Shown here in pieces: positions 6,898 to 16,257 of a stretch of 56,201 nucleotides of DNA (the stretch's first letter is position 1; each line of letters begins with the position of its first letter). Below the pieces are notes generated by a model. It worked only from the letters and a program-made list of their open reading frames with translations, did no database searches and was not told the origin of the DNA. A program made the position numbers and the translations under genes. Source of the DNA: Methylocystis silviterrae (GTDB lineage: Bacteria; Pseudomonadota; Alphaproteobacteria; Rhizobiales; Beijerinckiaceae); contig NZ_JABVWW010000019.1 of assembly GCF_013350005.1 (NCBI RefSeq), forward strand, positions 1 to 56,201, written 5' to 3'.

Positions 6898-7115
6898 GGC
6901 TTCAGCCTTCTCCGCAACTCGTCCGAACTGACGGCGCAGCGCTCGGCGCTCTCGACGATGCGCCGAGACGCTCGCATCGCCACGCCGTCGTAAGTGTCCG
7001 TCACGCGCGCGAGCCAAAGAAAGAACCGCGCGAGCTTGAGCCGCCATGTCAGCGCAATGATGGTGCGAAGCGGCAGACGGTGAAGCCGCGCCTTGACGTT
7101 GCTCAGGTCAGTCAT
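6894..7115 (-). CDS. Small basic amphipathic protein, 73 residues
   Basis: M-T-D-L-S-N-V-K-A-R-L-H-R-L, then a long basic and aromatic stretch (R-L-K-L-A-R-F-F-L-W-L-A-R-V), then a helix with C-A-V-S-S-D-E-L-R-R-R. It overlaps its neighbours by 4 bases on both sides (ATGA upstream, GTGA downstream). It may be a peripheral membrane or nucleic-acid-binding peptide. Not recognised. Confidence 0.55.
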   Translation of the reverse strand: MTDLSNVKARLHRLPLRTIIALTWRLKLARFFLWLARVTDTYDGVAMRASRRIVESAERCAVSSDELRRRLKP

Positions 7116-7477
7116 CGGCGCGCCTCCACACTGGCCACAGTCGACGCGGCGAACATGGCATATTCATTAACGCAGTTGAGGAAACCGAATTCTAACCCAC
7201 CGACTCGGCCACGCTCCGCCATCTCGCGCACGATGCTATTTAGGAGAGTGGCGTTGCCGTTCGTGGGATATCGTCCGATGAATGCCAGATATTCGCGCCC
7301 AAGCGCGCGCCCGGTTTCGTAGTCACGGGAGTAGCTTCCCGATGGCTTCACGGTCCAATAGTTTATGCCCGTCCCCTTTGGTTTTCGCCGCTTCATAAAA
7401 GACAGCGCCTCAGCATGGTGGGGGACCTCGCCGCGCTGACGGTCGCGCACGTCCGCAAGCTTGGTAATGTTGCTCAT
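7112..7477 (-). CDS. Hypothetical protein, 121 residues
   Basis: M-S-N-I-T-K-L-A-D-V-R-D-R-Q start at 7477, in a 4-base ATGA overlap with the gene upstream; the open frame extends further but the overlap decides the start. A basic N-terminal part (F-M-K-R-R-K-P-K-G-T-G-I-N-Y-W), then a G-R-A-L-G-R-E-Y-L motif, and a C-terminal helix (E-Y-A-M-F-A-A-S-T-V-A-S-V). No known domain. Second gene of the minus-strand operon. Confidence 0.55.
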   Translation of the reverse strand: MSNITKLADVRDRQRGEVPHHAEALSFMKRRKPKGTGINYWTVKPSGSYSRDYETGRALGREYLAFIGRYPTNGNATLLNSIVREMAERGRVGGLEFGFLNCVNEYAMFAASTVASVEARR

Positions 7478-7854
7478 GACCGCGCCTCCTGCTCCATCAC
7501 CGCGACGGCGGTGCGGATCGAGTCGCCAATCATGTCGCCGACCCAATTGTCATTGACGACGTCGTCTTCGTCCAGAAAGTTGGCGATGAACCGAAGGAAT
7601 TTGGCCGCGCCTGCAGGCGTCGTCGGCTTAGTTGAGTGCAAGTCGATTTCTGCATCGAAGTAGACGCTACAGGCGGCGTCTTGGTCGGGCCCTTCCTCCG
7701 ATTGATTGAAAGCGGCATAGGCGCGTTGGTATTTCTCAATAGCCGCAAAGATCGGATCAGCTTCCGTGGCGCCGCCGGCAATGGCGGGAAGCCCGGCGAC
7801 GGGCGCAGCGGCGAGGCCGGCCATGACGGCGCGGCGGGTGGTTTGGGTAGTCAT
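7474..7854 (-). CDS. Protein with a twin-arginine-like signal, 126 residues
   Basis: From M-T-T-Q-T-T-R-R-A-V-M-A-G the N-terminus shows a twin Arg, a hydrophobic stretch (L-A-A-A-P-V-A-G-L-P-A-I) and A-G-G, matching a Tat-type export signal. The rest (I-F-A-A-I-E-K-Y-Q-R-A-Y-A-A-F, then F-L-R-F-I-A-N-F-L-D-E) is helical and acidic. Such proteins recur in alphaproteobacterial prophages and islands without a known role. First gene of an operon of four with ATGA/GTGA overlaps. Confidence 0.6.
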   Translation of the reverse strand: MTTQTTRRAVMAGLAAAPVAGLPAIAGGATEADPIFAAIEKYQRAYAAFNQSEEGPDQDAACSVYFDAEIDLHSTKPTTPAGAAKFLRFIANFLDEDDVVNDNWVGDMIGDSIRTAVAVMEQEARS

Positions 7855-7946
7855 GACTTGGCTCTCCAAATGCTTATAGAGCGCTTATATCCGCCCTATG
7901 GTTGCGATCAGGAAGCCGACAAAAGACGATAACTCGTTGTTTTTGT

Positions 7947-8022
7947 TGGTGCCGCTTGAGGGATTCGAACCCCCGACCCCCTCATTACGAATGAGGTGCT
8001 CTACCAGCTGAGCTAAAGCGGC
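7947..8022 (-). tRNA. tRNA-Thr, anticodon CGU
   Basis: On the minus strand the sequence folds as a cloverleaf. The acceptor GCCGCTT pairs with AAGCGGC, then comes discriminator A and an encoded CCA (7947-7949). The D arm is TAGCTCAGCTGGTAGAGC, the anticodon stem-loop CTCATTCGTAATGAG gives CGT, and the T arm is GGGGGTTCGAATCCCTC. It reads ACG (Thr). Its 3' end faces the accessory genes at 1-7.9 kb, so it may be the integration site of that DNA. Confidence 0.95.
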
Positions 8023-8141
8023 GATTGGCGGACGCCCAAAGGCGCGCGGCGGGTCACTCTTATCGGCGCGCGGCGGGTTTTTCAAGCAGCCTCGCGCCTT
8101 GCCAGCGCAGAGCCGCTCAGAAAAGGGGAGGGCGCTCAGAA

Positions 8142-9179
8142 TTAAGGACGCGGCGCGGAAAAAGCCGAATAGGCCTGCGCGACGGCGCGGGCGATGTCGG
8201 GCGTCGCATTGACCGGCGCGCGGCGCCAGTCGTCGAGCGCGCCGCTCCAGATGCGGATCGCGCCGGCCTCGGCGAGCGCCGTGAGATAGGCGTCGATCTT
8301 GCCTCGGCGGCCGGGCGGCGGGATGACATAGACCGGCGCGGCGGTCGCGATCGCCTCTCCCACCATATTGACGCTGTCGCCGGTGACGATGATCGCGTCG
8401 GCGTTCGCCAGCATCGAGAGATAGGGGTTCTCTCCCTCTCCATCCCAGAAGAAGCCGCTTGGGGCGACGAGAACGCGCCGAAGCCTCTCGCGCAGGGCTG
8501 TGGGCGTGCGTCGCGACGCTGTGGCCATCACGCCGCGCCCGCTCGCGAGCAGCGAAGCGGCGATGTGCGCCAGTTTGGCGATGTGCGCCGCGCCATAGGC
8601 GCCGTGCCGGCTGTCGCCGCCGACAATGAGCGCGATGCGTGGGCGGCGCAGGACGGCGATGCGGGGATCTGGCGCGGCGCACGCGGCGGCGAGCCGCTCC
8701 GGCGAGATCCGGTTCGCCGGCGTGAGCGGCGAGAAGACATTGGCGGCGCGGAGGCAATCGTGGCGCGGCGCGACGATGAGATCGGCGGCGCCGGGCCCGT
8801 TCGCGGGCTTGTTCAGATAGACCGTGAATGTCCGCCCGCCGGAGTCGCGCTTCAGCCGCTTGAGCGCCGGGATCGTTCGCCGTCCCGCGGCGATTGCGAT
8901 ATCGGGGTAGGGCGCGGCGTGTGTGAAGCAGTCCCGCGGGTCGGCTGGCGCAAACGGCGCGAGCGCTGCGTAAATCGCGCGCGGCGCGACGCAGCGAATG
9001 TCGGGCGCCGCGCCCAGCGCTTCGGCGACGCCGAGCGTCTGCGCCTCATGCCCGGCGCTTCCGTCGGAGAGAATGCGAAGCGTCGTGCGCGGTGGCAGCG
9101 CCGGGCGAGCGGATGCGTCCCCACCCCAACTCTCCCCCGCTTCGCGGGAGAGGGGGTTCGATCCGGGCCGGTGCGACAA
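8142..9179 (-). CDS. ELM1-like (mitochondrial fission ELM1 domain) protein
   Basis: 345 residues. Starting at about residue 35 the sequence matches the ELM1/DUF1022 family: I-L-S-D-G-S-A-G-H-E-A-Q-T-L-G, later I-A-L-I-V-G-G-D-S-R-H-G, and the family's glycosyltransferase-like end T-G-D-S-V-N-M-V-G-E-A. The bacterial role is unknown. The first 20-odd codons lie in a dispersed palindromic repeat (9116-9212), so the upstream start may be acquired and the native start may lie near codon 30, although no standard start codon is in frame there. Confidence 0.75.
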   Translation of the reverse strand: MSHRPGSNPLSREAGESWGGDASARPALPPRTTLRILSDGSAGHEAQTLGVAEALGAAPDIRCVAPRAIYAALAPFAPADPRDCFTHAAPYPDIAIAAGRRTIPALKRLKRDSGGRTFTVYLNKPANGPGAADLIVAPRHDCLRAANVFSPLTPANRISPERLAAACAAPDPRIAVLRRPRIALIVGGDSRHGAYGAAHIAKLAHIAASLLASGRGVMATASRRTPTALRERLRRVLVAPSGFFWDGEGENPYLSMLANADAIIVTGDSVNMVGEAIATAAPVYVIPPPGRRGKIDAYLTALAEAGAIRIWSGALDDWRRAPVNATPDIARAVAQAYSAFSAPRP

Positions 9180-9212
9180 ACCGCGTAACCTTCGTGGTTA
9201 GGACAGGGACAG
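9116..9212 (+). repeat. Dispersed palindromic repeat, copy 1
   Basis: Begins CCCCACCCCAACTC and contains the hairpin CTCCCCCGC-TTCG-CGGGAGAG, then G-T-T-C-G-A-T-C-C-G-G-G and C-A-A-A-C-C-G-C-G. A copy in the same orientation, similar over about 85 bases, is at 24896-24981. This copy carries the start codon region of the ELM1-like gene on its minus strand. Confidence 0.6.
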
Positions 9213-9228
9213 GGCGCCGCCCCGCGCC

Positions 9229-9702
9229 TCACCCAAACGCGACCTTGAGGATCTCGTAGCTCTTGCCGCCGCCCGGCGTCGTCACTTCGACGGTGTCGCC
9301 GACGGTTTTCCCGATCAGGGCGCGAGCGATGGGGCTCGTGATCGAGACCCGGCCGCTCTTCACATCGGCCTCGGTCTCGCCGACGATCTGATAGGCCTTC
9401 TCCTCTTCGGTGTCCTCGTCGACGATCGTGACCGTCGCGCCGAATTTGATCGTCGAGCCGTTAAGCTTCGACACGTCGATGACCTCGGCGCGCGACAGCT
9501 TGTCCTCGAGTTCGGCGATGCGGCCTTCATTCAGCGACTGCGCCTCTTTCGCCGCGTGATATTCGGCGTTTTCCGACAGATCGCCGTGCGCGCGCGCTTC
9601 AGCGATCTGCTGAATGATTCGCGGACGGTTCTCCTGCTGTCTGCGACGCAATTCTTCGGTGAGCGCGGCGTAGCCGCCGGCTGTCATGGGCACCTTCTCC
9701 AT
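9229..9702 (-). CDS. greA: Transcription elongation factor GreA
   Basis: 157 residues from the [11 protein letters not shown] start (an ATG 12 codons earlier is less typical). The N-terminal antiparallel coiled coil carries the acidic tip ([12 protein letters not shown]) that reaches into the RNA polymerase secondary channel. The C-terminal FKBP-like domain has V-T-I-V-D-E-D-T and [11 protein letters not shown]. It stimulates transcript cleavage to rescue backtracked polymerase. Lies downstream of carB on the same strand, 156 bases away. Confidence 0.95.
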   Translation of the reverse strand: MEKVPMTAGGYAALTEELRRRQQENRPRIIQQIAEARAHGDLSENAEYHAAKEAQSLNEGRIAELEDKLSRAEVIDVSKLNGSTIKFGATVTIVDEDTEEEKAYQIVGETEADVKSGRVSITSPIARALIGKTVGDTVEVTTPGGGKSYEILKVAFG

Positions 9703-9858
9703 TGCTCTCGCTTTCCGGCCTTTTTTGAGTTTCGCCAATCATGCGGCGCATCGGCGGCGGCTGCGCCCGCCGATCCGTGGCCATGCGCCAAAAGCTTAGG
9801 CCACCGAGTGGCGGTCATTGTTGCCGCACCGCCGCTTGCGTCGCAGAACTCCCAAATG

Positions 9859-12800
9859 TCACTTGGTCGCGTTCGGCGGAAAATAGTCCTGCAGCGCCCG
9901 GACCCGTAGGTCTCCGGACACGTAGGCGCGTATTCCCTGGGCCGCCGCGACCGCCCCCGCCAGGGTCGTATAATAGGGAACCTTATGCAGAAGCGCCGCG
10001 CGGCGCAAGGAGCGCGAATCCGCAAGCGCCTGCGCCCCTTCGGTCGTGTTGAAGACGAGCGCGATCGAGCCGTTCTTGATCGCGTCGACGATATGCGGCC
10101 GTCCCTCCGACACCTTGTTCAATTTCTGGGCGGGAATTCCCCGCTCGACGAGGTAGCGCGCCGTGCCGCCCGTGGCGACGATGGAGAAGCCGACCTCCTT
10201 CAACAGGCGAACCGCCGGAATGATTCGGCCTTTGTCCGCATCCCTGACCGAGACGAAAACGACGCCCTCGCGCGGAGCCTTGGTGCCGCCGCCGAGCTGG
10301 CTCTTGACGAAGGCGGCGTCAAACGAGGTGTCGAGACCCATGACTTCGCCCGTTGAGCGCATTTCGGGGCCAAGGACGGTGTCAACGCCTGGAAACCGCG
10401 CGAAGGGGAAGACGGCCTCCTTCACGCCGACATGCGCCGGCTTCGTGTTGAGCGGTTCGAAGTCGACGAGCTTCGCGCCGGCCATCACCCGAGCCGCGAT
10501 CTTGGCGATGGGGCTGCCGATCACCTTGGCGACAAACGGCACGGTGCGCGAGGCGCGCGGGTTCACCTCGAGCACGTAGATCTCGCCGTCCTTGAGTGCG
10601 AATTGCACATTCATCAAGCCGATGACTCCAAGCGCCATGGCGAGGCTTTCGGTCTGCGCCTCGAGCGCGGCGATCGTCTCGGGCGCGAGCGAGCGCGGCG
10701 GCAGCGAGCAGGCCGAATCGCCTGAATGAATGCCCGCCTCCTCGATATGTTCCATCACGCCGGCGATAACGGCCTCGTCGCCGTCGGCGAGACAATCCAC
10801 GTCGATTTCGATGGCGTCGGTCAGATAGCGATCGAAGAGCAGCGGATTCTTGCCGAGCACCGTGTTGATCTGCCCGGTCTTGTCATTCGGGTAGCGCGCC
10901 TTGATCTCGGACGGCACGAGGCTCGGCAACGTGCCGAGAAGATAATCGTCGAGATCGCTTTGATCGCGGATGATCGCCATGGCGCGGCCGCCCAGCACAT
11001 AGCTTGGGCGCACGACGAGCGGCAGTCCAAGCTCCTGCACGACGATGCGCGACTGCTCCACGGAATAGGCGATGCCGTTTTTGGGTTGTTTCAGCCCCAG
11101 CTTGTCGAGGAGCCGCTTGAAGCGATCGCGGTCCTCGGCGAGGTCGATCGAATCGACCGGCGTGCCCAGAATAGGCGCGCCCGCCTGCTCGAGGCCGTGC
11201 GCAAGCTTCAGCGGCGTTTGCCCGCCATATTGCACGATGACGCCCACAAGCACGCCGTTGGACTTCTCGACATCGAGAATTTCGGCGACGTCTTCATTCG
11301 TCAGCGGTTCGAAATACAGCCGGTCGGAAGTGTCGTAATCCGTCGAAACCGTCTCCGGATTGCAATTGATCATGATCGTCTCGAAACCGGCGTCGGCGAG
11401 CGCGAAGCAGGCGTGACAGCAGCAATAGTCGAATTCGATGCCTTGCCCGATACGGTTCGGGCCGCCGCCCAGAATGACGATCTTGTTCTTTGCCGAGGGA
11501 TGCGCCTCATTCGCGGGACTCCCTATGAACGGCGTCTCATAGGTTGAATACATATAGGCCGTGGGCGAGGCGAATTCGGCCGCGCATGTATCGATGCGCT
11601 TGTAGACGGGTCGCACGTCGAGACGGTGGCGCATGTCGCGCACGTCTTCTTCTTCCAGGCCCGTAAGCGTCGCGAGGCGCGAATCGGAGAAACCCGCGAA
11701 TTTGAGCTTGCGAAGATTCTCGGCGTCCTCTGGCAGGCCGTATGTCTTGACCTTGTTTTCGAGCGCGACGATTTCCGCGATGCGCTCGATGAACCAGATG
11801 TCGATCTTGCTCGCCTCGTGAATGGCTTCAGCGGTCATGCCGAGCCGCAGCGCCTGGCCGACGACGAGCAGCCGGTCCGGCGTCGGCGTGCCGAGCGCGC
11901 CGCGCAGCACATTCATGTCGTCGCCTTTTCCGAAGCCTTCGATCTCGATGTCATCGAGGCCGCAAAGGCCGGTCTCCAGCGAGCGCAACGCCTTTTGCAG
12001 CGACTCGGCGAAATTGCGTCCAATCGCCATCACTTCGCCCACCGACTTCATGGCCGTGGTCAATATCGGTTCGGAGCCCGGAAATTTTTCGAAGGCGAAG
12101 CGCGGAATTTTGGTGACGATGTAGTCGATCGTCGGCTCGAAGGAGGCAGGCGTCGCCCCGCCGGTGATGTCGTTGGCGATCTCGTCGAGCGTGTAGCCGA
12201 CCGCCAAGCGCGCCGCGACCTTGGCGATCGGAAAGCCGGTGGCTTTCGACGCCAGCGCCGACGAACGCGACACGCGCGGGTTCATCTCGATGACGATCAT
12301 GCGGCCGTTTGAGGGATCGACCGCGAATTGCACGTTCGAGCCGCCGGTTTCGACGCCGATCTCGCGCAACACCGCGATCGAGGCGTCCCGCATGATCTGG
12401 TATTCTTTGTCGGTCAGCGTCAACGCCGGCGCGACGGTGATGCTGTCGCCCGTGTGCACGCCCATCGGATCGATGTTCTCGATGGAGCAGATGATGATGC
12501 AATTGTCCGCTTTGTCGCGGACGACCTCCATCTCATATTCCTTCCAGCCGAGAACGCTTTCTTCGACCAGCACTTCATTGGTCGGCGAGGCGTCGATGCC
12601 GCGCTCGACGATCTCGATGAACTCCACCTTGTTGTAGGCGATGCCGCCGCCGGTGCCGCCGAGCGTAAAGGACGGACGGATGATCGCCGGCAGGCCGATA
12701 TCGTCGAGCGCCTCGAGCGCGGCCGCCAATGTCTTGACGTGATGCGAGCGCGGCGTGTCGAGGCCGATTTTCGTCATTGCCTCGCGAAACAGTTCGCGAT

Positions 12801-13197
12801 CCTCGGCCTTGTCGATCGCATGGGCGGTCGCGCCGATCATCTCGACGTCGAATTTTTTCAGCACGCCCATTTTTTCGAGGCTGAGCGCGCAATTGAGCGC
12901 CGTCTGTCCACCCATCGTCGGCAGCAGCGCGAAGCCGCCGGGCGCCGCGTAGCGCTCCTTCTCGATGATCTTGGCGACGATTTCGGGCGTTATCGGCTCG
13001 ATATAGGTGCGGTCCGCCATGTCCGGGTCGGTCATGATCGTCGCCGGATTGGAATTGACGAGAACGATCCGATAGCCTTCCGCCTTGAGCGCCTTGCAGG
13101 CCTGGGTGCCTGAATAGTCGAATTCGCACGCCTGGCCGATGACGATGGGGCCGGCGCCGATGATCATGATCGTGGAAATGTCGGTTCTTTTCGGCAT
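9859..13197 (-). CDS. carB: Carbamoyl-phosphate synthase, large subunit
   Basis: 1112 residues, normal for CarB. Two homologous synthetase halves: the first begins [16 protein letters not shown], with an ATP-grasp ([12 protein letters not shown]) and E-M-N-P-R-V-S-R-S. The second begins [13 protein letters not shown] with R-P-S-Y-V-L-G-G and [11 protein letters not shown]-terminal MGS-like allosteric domain has V-A-T-G-G-T-A-R. It makes carbamoyl phosphate for pyrimidine and arginine synthesis with CarA, which is not in this window. A hairpin with six T lies about 200 bases upstream on the same strand. Confidence 0.98.
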   Translation of the reverse strand: MPKRTDISTIMIIGAGPIVIGQACEFDYSGTQACKALKAEGYRIVLVNSNPATIMTDPDMADRTYIEPITPEIVAKIIEKERYAAPGGFALLPTMGGQTALNCALSLEKMGVLKKFDVEMIGATAHAIDKAEDRELFREAMTKIGLDTPRSHHVKTLAAALEALDDIGLPAIIRPSFTLGGTGGGIAYNKVEFIEIVERGIDASPTNEVLVEESVLGWKEYEMEVVRDKADNCIIICSIENIDPMGVHTGDSITVAPALTLTDKEYQIMRDASIAVLREIGVETGGSNVQFAVDPSNGRMIVIEMNPRVSRSSALASKATGFPIAKVAARLAVGYTLDEIANDITGGATPASFEPTIDYIVTKIPRFAFEKFPGSEPILTTAMKSVGEVMAIGRNFAESLQKALRSLETGLCGLDDIEIEGFGKGDDMNVLRGALGTPTPDRLLVVGQALRLGMTAEAIHEASKIDIWFIERIAEIVALENKVKTYGLPEDAENLRKLKFAGFSDSRLATLTGLEEEDVRDMRHRLDVRPVYKRIDTCAAEFASPTAYMYSTYETPFIGSPANEAHPSAKNKIVILGGGPNRIGQGIEFDYCCCHACFALADAGFETIMINCNPETVSTDYDTSDRLYFEPLTNEDVAEILDVEKSNGVLVGVIVQYGGQTPLKLAHGLEQAGAPILGTPVDSIDLAEDRDRFKRLLDKLGLKQPKNGIAYSVEQSRIVVQELGLPLVVRPSYVLGGRAMAIIRDQSDLDDYLLGTLPSLVPSEIKARYPNDKTGQINTVLGKNPLLFDRYLTDAIEIDVDCLADGDEAVIAGVMEHIEEAGIHSGDSACSLPPRSLAPETIAALEAQTESLAMALGVIGLMNVQFALKDGEIYVLEVNPRASRTVPFVAKVIGSPIAKIAARVMAGAKLVDFEPLNTKPAHVGVKEAVFPFARFPGVDTVLGPEMRSTGEVMGLDTSFDAAFVKSQLGGGTKAPREGVVFVSVRDADKGRIIPAVRLLKEVGFSIVATGGTARYLVERGIPAQKLNKVSEGRPHIVDAIKNGSIALVFNTTEGAQALADSRSLRRAALLHKVPYYTTLAGAVAAAQGIRAYVSGDLRVRALQDYFPPNATK

Positions 13198-13235
13198 GCC
13201 GCCTCAGTTGTCATCCGCTCGTCAGCGCTCTTCCG

Positions 13236-13346
13236 CCCTCATGCTGAGAAGCGCCGTAAGGCGCGTCTCGAAGCAGGAGGGCGAGATTTGTCCAGCGGTT
13301 TCCTCGTCCTTCGAGACGGCGGCTGCGCCGCCTCCTCAGGATGAGG
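13236..13346. repeat. Pair of oppositely oriented palindromic intergenic repeats
   Basis: 13236-13281 (CCCTCATGCTGAG, then a GCGCC/GGCGC stem, then GTCTCGAAGCAGGAGG) and 13302-13346 are copies of one roughly 45-base palindromic element in opposite orientation. Read on the minus strand the second gives CCTCATCCTGAGGAG, a GGCGGC/GCCGCC stem and GTCTCGAAGGACGAGG. They lie between carB and the cytochrome gene. No function is shown; the form is that of REP-like elements. Confidence 0.55.
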
Positions 13347-13397
13347 AAACCTTTCGTCTTTTGCCCGGCGCACGCCGCGCGGGAGGCGAGCGCGCAT

Positions 13398-13421
13398 AAA
13401 AAAGGGCCGCGTTTCCGGCCC
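13398..13421 (-). terminator. Hairpin plus T-tract upstream of carB
   Basis: On the minus strand GGGCCG-GAAACG-CGGCCC is followed by TTTTTT. No minus-strand gene lies upstream for it to end. It may close a short transcript (a small RNA) or act as a leader attenuator about 200 bases before carB. The hairpin itself is plain; the role is open. Confidence 0.5.
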
Positions 13422-13640
13422 CTGGACCGGAACGCGTCCCGAACTTGCCCGTCATTCTGTCGGCGAACCGGCGATGCGGGCGGCGAGCGGGGCGCGCCCG
13501 GCTCGAAAGTCGCCGACTATCTAGACGAGATTGACGGTTATGTGAAGGGGCGGCGGTGGCGGGATAGGAGCCTCGGATCGGCGGGATCGCGCCGCAGGCT
13601 GGCGAATTGCGCTATCATCCCCGTTCCTCGTCGCTTCGAA

Positions 13641-13952
13641 ATGGCGCCCATGCGGATTACGACCTGTCTGCTTTTCCCGATGTTGCTTTTCATCGCCGGC
13701 GCGGGGCGCGCCCAGGCCGGCGACCTCTCCGACGTTTTGGCGCAATGCGCGGCGTGTCATGGCGCGGACGGGATCGCCAAAAGCGCCGACGTTCCGCATC
13801 TTGCCGGCCAGCACGAACTCTATCTCCTCAACCAGATCAAGGCGTTCAAAACCGGCAGACGGGCGCATAAGGAGATGCGCTACATGAGCCGCCAAATGTC
13901 TGAAGCCGAGATGCGGGACATCGCGCGCCATTACGCCGCGATGCCGCGCTGA
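13641..13952 (+). CDS. Small periplasmic class I cytochrome c
   Basis: 103 residues from M-A-P-M-R-I-T-T (or M-R-I-T-T three codons later). Signal peptide L-L-F-I-A-G-A-G-R-A-Q-A, then the heme site C-A-A-C-H in L-A-Q-C-A-A-C-H-G-A-D-G, and a likely axial Met in the M-S-R-Q-M-S-E-A-E-M region near the C-terminus. It is a short cytochrome c553/c5-like electron carrier. The gtrA gene follows after 2 bases. The open frame upstream is intergenic and contains no domain. Confidence 0.85.
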   Translation: MAPMRITTCLLFPMLLFIAGAGRAQAGDLSDVLAQCAACHGADGIAKSADVPHLAGQHELYLLNQIKAFKTGRRAHKEMRYMSRQMSEAEMRDIARHYAAMPR

Positions 13953-13954
13953 GC

Positions 13955-14329
13955 ATGTCGACGGCGCGCCAGCTTGCGACTTACGCGTCGGTCGGCGTCG
14001 GCGCGACGCTCGCGCATTACGCCATTCTCATCGCCTTGGTCGAAGGCGCGGGCTGGCGCGCGGTGCCGGCGACGCTGTGCGGCTATGTGGTCGGCGGCGT
14101 TGTGGCCTATCTCCTGAACCGGCGCCACACCTTTGCAAGCGACCGGCCGCATGCCGAGGCGACGTGGCGCTTTGCGCTGGTCGCCTTCGTCGGCTTTTGC
14201 GTCACCTATGCGTTGATGAGCCTCTTCGTCGATCGCTGGGCCGCGCCATATCTGCCGGCGCAGATGGTCACAACCGTGCTGGCGATGTTCGTCACCTTCG
14301 CGCTGAACCGGCGATGGACATTTGGGTGA
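13955..14329 (+). CDS. GtrA-family membrane protein
   Basis: 124 residues with four membrane helices (A-T-Y-A-S-V-G-V-G-A-T-L-A-H-Y; C-G-Y-V-V-G-G-V-V-A-Y-L-L; F-A-L-V-A-F-V-G-F-C-V-T-Y; V-T-T-V-L-A-M-F-V-T-F-A-L) and the family signatures L-N-R-R-H-T-F and N-R-R-W-T-F at the helix ends. GtrA proteins are thought to flip or move polyprenyl-linked sugars in envelope polysaccharide synthesis. Starts 2 bases after the cytochrome stop, so probably cotranscribed. Confidence 0.85.
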   Translation: MSTARQLATYASVGVGATLAHYAILIALVEGAGWRAVPATLCGYVVGGVVAYLLNRRHTFASDRPHAEATWRFALVAFVGFCVTYALMSLFVDRWAAPYLPAQMVTTVLAMFVTFALNRRWTFG

Positions 14330-14342
14330 AGCGCTGTCTGGC

Positions 14343-14450
14343 GGTCATGGCCGGGCTTGTCCCGGCCATCCACGTTGTGACATGCCATGAATGCTGCAAG
14401 GAGGCCGCAGCGGCGCCGCGTGGATGCCCGCGACAAGCGCGGGCATGACG
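14343..14450. repeat. Inverted pair of intergenic repeats
   Basis: GTCATGGCCGGGCTTGTCCC (14344 on), continuing into GGCCATCCACG, faces CGTGGATGCCCGCGACAAGC, continuing into GCGGGCATGACG (to 14450). The two arms are imperfect complements about 40 bases apart, and each arm holds its own short hairpin. This kind of repeat is widespread between genes in alphaproteobacteria. It separates gtrA from the convergent hemF. Confidence 0.6.
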
Positions 14451-14478
14451 CTGCTGTGGCCAATGATGCACGAAAAAA

Positions 14479-15429
14479 TTACGGCCACTTCACCAGCGGC
14501 GGCATCGAGGAGAGGATCGAGTCGACATTGCCGCCGGTCTTCAATCCGAAGATCGTGCCGCGGTCATACAGCAGATTATATTCGACATAGCGGCCGCGCC
14601 GCACGAGCTGCTCGTCGCGCTGCGCCTCGCTCCATGGCTTGGCGAAATTGCGCCGCACGAGTTCGGGATAAATATCGACAAAGCTTTCGCCGACGTCGCG
14701 GGTGAAGGCGAAATCCTGATCCCAGGCGGAATTCTGCGCGTCTCCCGCGCTGTTGAAATAGTCGTAGAAAATGCCGCCGATTCCGCGCGGCTCCTTGCGA
14801 TGGGCGAGAAAGAAATATTCGTCGCACCATTGCTTGAAGCGCGCATAGTCGGCGACGGGATGGCGTTCGCAGGCGTTGCGCATCGCGGCGTGAAAGGCGA
14901 TCGTGTCGGGATCGTCCTGCGTGCGGCGGGCGTCGAGCACCGGCGTGAGGTCGGCGCCGCCGCCAAACCAGGCTTTCGTCGTAACGACGAAGCGCGTGTT
15001 CATATGCACGGCGGGAACGTTCGGATTCCAGGGGTGCGCGATCAGCGAGATGCCGGTCGCAAAAAAGCGGGGGTCTTCCGCCGCCCCGGGGATCTGCTTG
15101 GCGAATTCAGGCGCGAAGGTTCCAAAGACCGTTGAGCAATGCACGCCGGCCTTTTCGAACACGCGGCCCCTGATCATCCCCATGCGGCCGCCGCCTCCCG
15201 GCGCGTCGCCGATGTTTGGAGCGGCGCTTCCTAAAGTCGCGCCGCTGTGATCCGTTCGGCTCCAGGGCGTGAGAGCGAAGCGCCCTGGCGCCTCGGCATC
15301 GGGGGCGAACGGACCCGTCGCTTCGTCCTCCAGCGCTTCGAAGGCGGCGACGATGCGCAACTGGAGCGACTCGAACCATGCGCGCGCGGCGTCTTTGCGG
15401 GCTTCGAGCTGATCGGGCGCGGCGTTCAT
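14479..15429 (-). CDS. hemF: Oxygen-dependent coproporphyrinogen III oxidase
   Basis: 316 residues from M-N-A-A-P-D-Q, with a GAGGAG ribosome site 5 bases upstream. Family blocks are [15 protein letters not shown], then [18 protein letters not shown], then [18 protein letters not shown], and near the end [15 protein letters not shown]. It decarboxylates coproporphyrinogen III to protoporphyrinogen IX with O2 in heme synthesis. Convergent with gtrA. Confidence 0.97.
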   Translation of the reverse strand: MNAAPDQLEARKDAARAWFESLQLRIVAAFEALEDEATGPFAPDAEAPGRFALTPWSRTDHSGATLGSAAPNIGDAPGGGGRMGMIRGRVFEKAGVHCSTVFGTFAPEFAKQIPGAAEDPRFFATGISLIAHPWNPNVPAVHMNTRFVVTTKAWFGGGADLTPVLDARRTQDDPDTIAFHAAMRNACERHPVADYARFKQWCDEYFFLAHRKEPRGIGGIFYDYFNSAGDAQNSAWDQDFAFTRDVGESFVDIYPELVRRNFAKPWSEAQRDEQLVRRGRYVEYNLLYDRGTIFGLKTGGNVDSILSSMPPLVKWP

Positions 15430-15490
15430 CGACGTCTCCTCTTGTCGCCGCTTCATCCCGCCCGCGCCGCGCCTTGTCAATTCGGCAGGA

Positions 15491-16159
15491 CTATTGCGCC
15501 ATCTCCGCGACTTTCATCGTGGGACCACGCCGCGCGGCTGGCGTTCCTGTCGCCGCCGCGAAGCCGGCGCGCAGAAACTGCGCGAGCGCCGTCTTGACGT
15601 TTCTGCCGCGCTCGGTGAGCTCGGTGACATAGCAGGAGCGGGGCTCGCCGTTCGGCCACCCACGGTTCCGCGCTTTCGCCTGGCGCATGTCTTCAAGCAC
15701 CTGCGCCTTGACCTCGCGCGAGTCCTTCATCGTAATGAGTCCGTCAGCTGACAGATGCCGGTCCGCATTATGGTCTTCGACCATTTTCTTATTCGGCGAT
15801 TCGAACTCGCACAGCTTGCCCTGGTCGCCCACATAAAGGAGTCGCTCCACCCAGCTGGCGCGAAGCGATCGAATGTCGACGGGCAGCATGTCCTTCATGT
15901 CCGCCGGCAGATCCTGATAGATCGGCGTCGCCTGCGCGATTTGATCCACCCGGAACGCCGCCTTCACATTGAACCCTTCGATGCTCTCAATCTGCGTGAA
16001 CTTTACAAACAGCTTGCCGACAGCGCCGCGCGCCTCTGAGATATTGGTCACAAGCGCATAAAGGGCGACGCAGAGAAGCCCGGTCAGCAGAGCCGCATTG
16101 AGAGATTTCAACAGCCGCTCCCAAAGCATCAGCGAGATGCGAATAGTCTGGTGGGTCAT
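15491..16159 (-). CDS. Membrane-anchored hypothetical protein, 222 residues
   Basis: One N-terminal membrane helix ([14 protein letters not shown]), then a predicted periplasmic domain with [10 protein letters not shown], a Cys in K-L-C-E-F-E-S and another in R-S-C-Y-V-T-E-L-T that may form a disulfide. [12 protein letters not shown] in the C-terminal half suggests a small winged-helix-like segment. No family is recognised. Ends 61 bases before hemF on the same strand. Confidence 0.6.
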   Translation of the reverse strand: MTHQTIRISLMLWERLLKSLNAALLTGLLCVALYALVTNISEARGAVGKLFVKFTQIESIEGFNVKAAFRVDQIAQATPIYQDLPADMKDMLPVDIRSLRASWVERLLYVGDQGKLCEFESPNKKMVEDHNADRHLSADGLITMKDSREVKAQVLEDMRQAKARNRGWPNGEPRSCYVTELTERGRNVKTALAQFLRAGFAAATGTPAARRGPTMKVAEMAQ

Positions 16160-16257
16160 AGCGCCCTCCCGAATTCAATGAATATCGCCTTAATATGCTG
16201 CGACGATCGCAGACTAAAAGGTCGTTTCGCCATTGCGCAGTGCGGCGGCGCACCTGT

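Noticed and set aside
9985-13113. Long open frames on the plus strand opposite carB
   Set aside because: They mirror codon periodicity of carB in GC-rich DNA and contain no domains; the minus-strand carB is unmistakable.
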